A stretch of DNA of 64,000 nucleotides from NCBI RefSeq assembly GCF_036199905.1, contig NZ_CP108109.1:7718001-7782000 (forward strand), in the 5' to 3' direction. Below the pieces are notes generated by a model. The model was not told the origin of the DNA. It ran no database searches and saw only the letters and a list, made by a program, of their open reading frames with translations. Of the stretch, positions 60,226 to 64,000 are shown piece after piece (positions within the stretch are counted from its first letter, which is position 1; every line of letters starts with the position of its first letter). The stretch is from Streptomyces sp. NBC_00223. GTDB taxonomy: Bacteria > Actinomycetota > Actinomycetes > Streptomycetales > Streptomycetaceae. A program made the translations under genes and the position numbers.

Positions 60226-61571
60226 CCGGCGGCCGCCGTACCCGCCGCCACGGTCCGGACCGCCGGGTGCGCGCGCTCCAGCCGCCGTACGTCCGGCAGC
60301 AGCAGTACGGCCGCGGTCAGCACGACGATCAGCGCCGACGACCCCCACAGCGCCTCCGTCCGGCCGAAGGCGTCGGCCGCCGGGCCGGCCAGCGCCATCG
60401 CCAGCGGCATCATCGCCACCGAGCCCAGCCAGTCGTACGCCGAGACCCGGGACATCTTCTCCTCGGGGATCTCCTGGTGCAGGGCCAGCATCCAGCCCAC
60501 CGCGAACACCTCGATGCCCACGCCCGCCGCGAACATGGACAAGGACAGCAGCCACAGCGGAAGGGCGAGCGCGAGCGCGACGGCCGGCAGGGCCATCGGG
60601 AAGACGCCGAGGGTGCCGGAGAGCAGCATGCGGCGCGGTCTCCAGCGCAGCATGACCAGCCCGCCGCAGACCGTACCGACCCCGCCGACGGCCAGCGCGA
60701 TGCCCCAGGGGCCGGCGCCGCCCAGGTGCTCGCGGGAGACCAGCGGGCCGTAGACGGACTCGGACGCGCCGAGCATGCCGTTGACCACGCCGAACTGCAC
60801 GACGATGCCCCACAGCCAGGGGCGCGACACGAACTCCCGCCAGCCCTCGCGCAGATCGCCCAGGATGCCGCCCGGCTTCCCCGAGCGGTCCGGACGGTCG
60901 GCGGCGGCGACCGCGAGCCGTGAGCGCAGGCTCGCGGCGAGGACGAATCCGGCCGCGTCGATCGCCAGTACCCAGCCGGGCCCGAAGGCCGCCACCAGCG
61001 CGCCGCCCAGTCCGGCGCCGCCGATGGTCGCGCCGTTCATCGACAGCCGGTAGACGGAGAACGCCTTGCCCGCGTGCGCGGTCTCGACGGTCGACAGGAC
61101 CATGCCCTCGGAGGCGGGCGAGAAGAAGGCATGCGCGGCGCCGCCGATCCCGGTGAGCGCCGCCATCTGCCACAGCGGGGGAGACCCGGTCAGCACCAGG
61201 AGGGCGAACAGGCCCTGGGAGAGGGCGTTGACCGAGTTCGCGCCGACCATCACCCGCTGCCGCGGCACCCGGTCCGCGAGCGCCCCGCCGACCAGCAGGA
61301 AGACCACCATCGCCAGGGTGCGGGCGGCGGCCACCAGACCCACGTCGGTGGCGCTGCCGCCGCTCTCGATGACGGCGTAGGCGGCGGCGATCAGCGCGCC
61401 CGAGTTGCCGATGTTGGTGATGAAGGAGGCGGAGACCAGCAGCCGGTAGTTCCGGCCGGCCCAGGGCGGGAAGGCCGCCAGCCGGGCCGCTCCGCGCGGG
61501 CGGCGGCGCTGCCGCGACGACGGGGGTACGGGGGCGCGCCGCGGGGGGCCGGCCGGGTCTTTCCGCTTCAC
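60165..61571 (-). CDS. MFS transporter (EntS-like exporter family)
   Basis: The 468-residue protein has a basic Arg/Pro-rich start and twelve helices, with NYRLLVSASFITNIGNSG, GGALADRVPRQRVMVGANSVNALSQ (motif A) and AAHAFFSPASEGMV, typical of MFS_3/EntS-type exporters of siderophores and macrolides. GTG 61571 is the start; longer in-frame starts exist but add non-membrane, low-quality sequence. The last 20 codons overlap the facing gene's end. Confidence 0.88.
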   Translation of the reverse strand: MKRKDPAGPPRRAPVPPSSRQRRRPRGAARLAAFPPWAGRNYRLLVSASFITNIGNSGALIAAAYAVIESGGSATDVGLVAAARTLAMVVFLLVGGALADRVPRQRVMVGANSVNALSQGLFALLVLTGSPPLWQMAALTGIGGAAHAFFSPASEGMVLSTVETAHAGKAFSVYRLSMNGATIGGAGLGGALVAAFGPGWVLAIDAAGFVLAASLRSRLAVAAADRPDRSGKPGGILGDLREGWREFVSRPWLWGIVVQFGVVNGMLGASESVYGPLVSREHLGGAGPWGIALAVGGVGTVCGGLVMLRWRPRRMLLSGTLGVFPMALPAVALALALPLWLLSLSMFAAGVGIEVFAVGWMLALHQEIPEEKMSRVSAYDWLGSVAMMPLAMALAGPAADAFGRTEALWGSSALIVVLTAAVLLLPDVRRLERAHPAVRTVAAGTAAAGQPTVKAPSGGAGEGVAEAS

Positions 61572-61735
61572 CCGGGCACTATCCCCGAGCGCCCGGCCCG
61601 GCGCCAGGGGATATCCGCCCGACGGCCCCCGCCGCCCACGCGCTCCGGCGCACGCCACCGCCCGACCGCCCGCCTTCGAGAGGACCGGCGGGCGGACCGG
61701 AGTGCGGGCCGGCGGGCGGGCCGCGTGAGGCCGCG

Positions 61736-62911
61736 CTACTTCTTCAGCGGGCGGATCGTGCTCTTGATCTTGTCGATCGTCGCCTCGGCCAGCTGGTCGG
61801 GCACTCCGCGGTCCGCGTACAGCACCCACACCACGAGCGACTTCGCCGGGTCGCTCTGCGCCGGGTCGACCCACGCGACCGTGTACGCCTCGCCGTCCGC
61901 CGAGCACTTGTTGGCCTTGGGGACGTCCGTCGCGGTGGCCTGCGCCTGCCAGCCGGATATGCCGTACGAGTTCTGGAACGCCTTGCTGTTCAGCGCCTTG
62001 GAGAAGGTGCCCTTGCCGTTGTCCTGGTAGCCCCAGTACGCCCACGCCGTGGCCTGCACCTCGGCGGCGTTGCGCACGCTGGTCGCGCCGTTCGCGCCCT
62101 TGGTACCGACCACCGCGCGGTCGGCCGTGCCGTTGGCCGTCTTGCACCAGTTGTGCTTGTAGTACGCGGGGGCGCTCATCGCGACGGCGGGCTTGCCGTC
62201 CTTGTCCTCGAAGCCGATCGTCATGCCCTCGCTGTCGACGCTCCAGTCCGGCGGCACGTCGAAGGCGACATTGCGCTCGCCGCGCCTGACCACCTTCCAG
62301 CCGGGGACGACCGGCTTGACGTCCATGGTGTCCGGCGCGCCGCGCGGGTTGTCCGGGTCGTCGGTCTCTGGGGCGCCGGTGTCGGTCGGGGTCGGTGTGG
62401 CGGTGGCCGAGGTAGGGGCCGTCGCGGTCGGCGTGGAGGTCGGGCCGTCCTTGGCGTCGTCCTTCTTGTCACCGTCGGTCAGATAGACCGCACCGACCAC
62501 CACGGCGGCGATCACGGCGACGGCCGCGGTGATCGCGATGCCGACGGTGAGGTTCCTGCGGTCCTTGCGCGGCGGCTGCCCGCCGGGTCCGCCGGGCACG
62601 GGCGGACCCCACTGCTGCGGGGTCGGATAGCCCCCGGGCGGCGGTTGCTGCTGGTAGCCGGGCTGGGCGTACGGCGACTGCGCACCGTACGGCTGCGTCT
62701 GCTGGTACTCCGGCTGCTGCTGCGGGTAACCCGGCTGCTGCGGGTAGCCGGGCTGCGGATACCCGGGCTGGGGGGCCGGCTGCTGAGGGCCCGGCTGCTG
62801 GTATCCGGGGTGCGCGTACGGGCTGGGCTGTCCGTACGGTCCCTGCGGTTGCTGAGGGGGATTGCCCTGCGGATTCTGCTGTCCCCCGGGCTGCTGGTCT
62901 CCTGGCCACAT
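61736..62911 (-). CDS. Pro/Gln/Gly/Tyr-rich single-pass membrane protein
   Basis: The 391-residue protein begins with about 115 residues of PGYPQQPGY-like repeats, then one membrane helix (VGIAITAAVAVIAAVVVGAVYL). A Thr/Pro linker and an extracellular domain follow (VVPGWKVVRRGERNVAFDVPPDW, AYYKHNWCKTA, NKCSADGEAYTVAWVDP) with two cysteines. Function is unknown; the layout is common for streptomycete cell-surface proteins. No ribosome site; TAGTGT at 62921-62926 could be a -10 element of a leaderless transcript. Divergent from the thioesterase gene. Confidence 0.8.
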   Translation of the reverse strand: MWPGDQQPGGQQNPQGNPPQQPQGPYGQPSPYAHPGYQQPGPQQPAPQPGYPQPGYPQQPGYPQQQPEYQQTQPYGAQSPYAQPGYQQQPPPGGYPTPQQWGPPVPGGPGGQPPRKDRRNLTVGIAITAAVAVIAAVVVGAVYLTDGDKKDDAKDGPTSTPTATAPTSATATPTPTDTGAPETDDPDNPRGAPDTMDVKPVVPGWKVVRRGERNVAFDVPPDWSVDSEGMTIGFEDKDGKPAVAMSAPAYYKHNWCKTANGTADRAVVGTKGANGATSVRNAAEVQATAWAYWGYQDNGKGTFSKALNSKAFQNSYGISGWQAQATATDVPKANKCSADGEAYTVAWVDPAQSDPAKSLVVWVLYADRGVPDQLAEATIDKIKSTIRPLKK

Positions 62912-62983
62912 GGCGGGAAACACTAGGGGAGCCTGGCCCGCGGTTCCACGCCGGATACCCCTACTCGCTGGTAACCTGCGGGC

Positions 62984-63436
62984 ATGACCGAGACCTTGCC
63001 CTCCATAGGCGACATGATGGCGGCCACCGTGCCGATGGTCCGCACCCTCAACCTCCGGTTCACCGAGACCACCCCCGAGCGCGCGGTCGTCCTGCTGCCC
63101 GACCAGCCCGACTTCCACAACCATGTCGCCGGCCCGCACGCGGGGGCGATGTTCACCCTCGCCGAGTCCGCGTCCGGCGCGATCGTGCTCGCCGCGTTCG
63201 GCGACCAGCTCGGCCGTGCCGTGCCGCTGGCCGTGCGCGCCGAGATCGGCTACAGCAAGCTGGCCAAGGGCCCGGTGACCGCGACCGCGCGGCTCGGCAG
63301 GCCCGTGGCCGAGGTCGTCGCGGAGCTGGACGCGGGGGAGCGCCCCGAATTCCCCGTCGAGGTGGTCATCCGGCGCGCGGACGACGCCGAGACCGGGCGG
63401 ATGACCATCGTCTGGACCCTGCGCCCGAACCACTGA
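62984..63436 (+). CDS. DUF4442-type hot-dog thioesterase-like protein
   Basis: The 150-residue hot-dog-fold protein reads PMVRTLNLRFTETTPERAVVLLP, FHNHVAGPHAGAMFTLAESASGA and IGYSKLAKGPVTATARL, matching the PaaI/DUF4442 thioesterase group. It may hydrolyse an acyl-CoA. TAACCT at 62971-62976 lies 7 bases before the ATG and no ribosome site is present, so a leaderless start is likely. Confidence 0.85.
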   Translation: MTETLPSIGDMMAATVPMVRTLNLRFTETTPERAVVLLPDQPDFHNHVAGPHAGAMFTLAESASGAIVLAAFGDQLGRAVPLAVRAEIGYSKLAKGPVTATARLGRPVAEVVAELDAGERPEFPVEVVIRRADDAETGRMTIVWTLRPNH

Positions 63437-63598
63437 CCGCGCCGGCACCGCCGGTCCCGGCAGTCGGCAACGGCTGACCTGGCAGGACGATCCCGTCGGC
63501 CCCGTTCGCCGGGCCGGAAAGTCCGCGTGGTCGGTTAGGCTTCCCAGCAGTGCGCCAGGGTGCGCGCTCCGACTGTCGTCGCGGGGAGGGAACCGGCT

Positions 63599-64000
63599 GT
63601 GCACGTCCAGGAATGGCTCGACGGCATCCCACCGATCGCGGTCTACCTGATGGTCGGCCTGATCATCGGACTGGAGAGCCTGGGCATTCCGCTGCCGGGC
63701 GAGATCGTCCTGATGACGGCCGCGCTGATGTCGTCACAGGGGAACGTCAATCCGTGGCTGGTCGCGGTCAGCGCGATGATCGGCGCGATCGGCGGCGACT
63801 CGATCGGCTACTCGATCGGACACCGCGGGGGCAAACCCCTGCTGGAACGGCTCGGCCGAAGATTCCCCAAGCACTTCTCACCAGGCCATGTGGCCACCGC
63901 CGAGCGCTCCTTCCAGCGCTGGGGCATGTGGGCGGTCTTCTTCGGCCGCTTCGTCGCCCTGCTGCGGATCTTCGCCGGACCGCTGGCGGGCGTGCTCAAG
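63599..64000 (+). CDS. DedA family membrane protein (3' end beyond the window)
   Basis: 134 residues are visible from GTG 63599, which has GGGGAGGG about 8 bases upstream. GLIIGLESLGIPLPGEIVLMTAA, GAIGGDSIGYSIGHRGG and FFGRFVALLRIFAGPLAG are the DedA signatures (re-entrant loop with acidic residue, then the FxGRFxPxxR-like motif). These proteins recycle or flip lipid carriers and support membrane energy balance. Confidence 0.9.
   Translation, partial: MHVQEWLDGIPPIAVYLMVGLIIGLESLGIPLPGEIVLMTAALMSSQGNVNPWLVAVSAMIGAIGGDSIGYSIGHRGGKPLLERLGRRFPKHFSPGHVATAERSFQRWGMWAVFFGRFVALLRIFAGPLAGVLK

Overview
The window is high-GC DNA with strong third-position GC bias, many GTG starts and ATGA/GTGA stop-start overlaps. 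Its gene families (ROK kinase, HutC-type GntR regulator, HTH-nSTAND-WD40 regulator, DUF2690 secreted proteins, GH3 with CBM32 modules, bacterial NOS) point to a Streptomyces-like actinomycete. The assignment is inferred from gene content only; no rRNA or intact tRNA was seen.

Layout. 1-6.4 kb: end of a cation/Ca2+ exchanger gene, a methyltransferase, a TetR regulator/VC0807-type membrane protein pair with a nested palindromic operator, and a large double-domain GT2 glycosyltransferase. 6.7-14.7 kb: a tightly coupled operon (XylFGH-like ABC importer, ROK kinase, SIS-domain enzyme, GntR regulator, NagA deacetylase, NanE epimerase). On paper it imports and degrades an N-acetylated amino sugar such as ManNAc to fructose-6-P; a strong hairpin ends it. 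14.9-19.8 kb: an MfnB-like furan synthase gene followed by an aldehyde dehydrogenase, an aryl-alcohol-type dehydrogenase and a carboxyl-methyltransferase-like gene. This looks like a compact furan biosynthesis locus, and I regard it as the most interesting part of the window. 20.2-26.5 kb: FeS-type photolyase/cryptochrome, a broken possible spore-photoproduct-lyase 5' end, a GH25 lysozyme, a nitric oxide synthase oxygenase and a flavohemoglobin-like globin-reductase.

27-34 kb is a decayed island of lower GC in places. It holds a polymorphic-toxin 3' end (Hint plus deaminase) split by an ISAs1-family element with a 9-bp target duplication, and a frameshifted SUKH-like immunity gene. It also holds a second toxin remnant with an Imm32-like gene, a HigBA-type toxin-antitoxin pair, two integrase remnants and a tRNA-Thr-like 3' end that may be an old attachment site. 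34-47 kb: lipoprotein, GH3 enzyme with three CBM32-like domains behind a palindromic operator, a large HTH-nSTAND-WD40 regulator with no ordinary start codon, two small secreted proteins, a urea transporter, and a channel gene fused out of frame to a FUSC-like fragment.

47-55.6 kb is a graveyard of transposons (Tn3, IS5, IS21 remnants; intact NF041680-like and IS3-family elements). Around it lie a MarR regulator with four palindromic boxes, an oxidoreductase, a truncated DODA-type dioxygenase and a HAD phosphatase. 56-64 kb returns to ordinary chromosome: flavin reductase (its 5' end also occurs as a broken copy at 15 kb), TVP38-type membrane protein, two MFS exporters, a spermidine-synthase-like methyltransferase, a proline/glutamine-rich membrane protein, a thioesterase and the start of a DedA protein.
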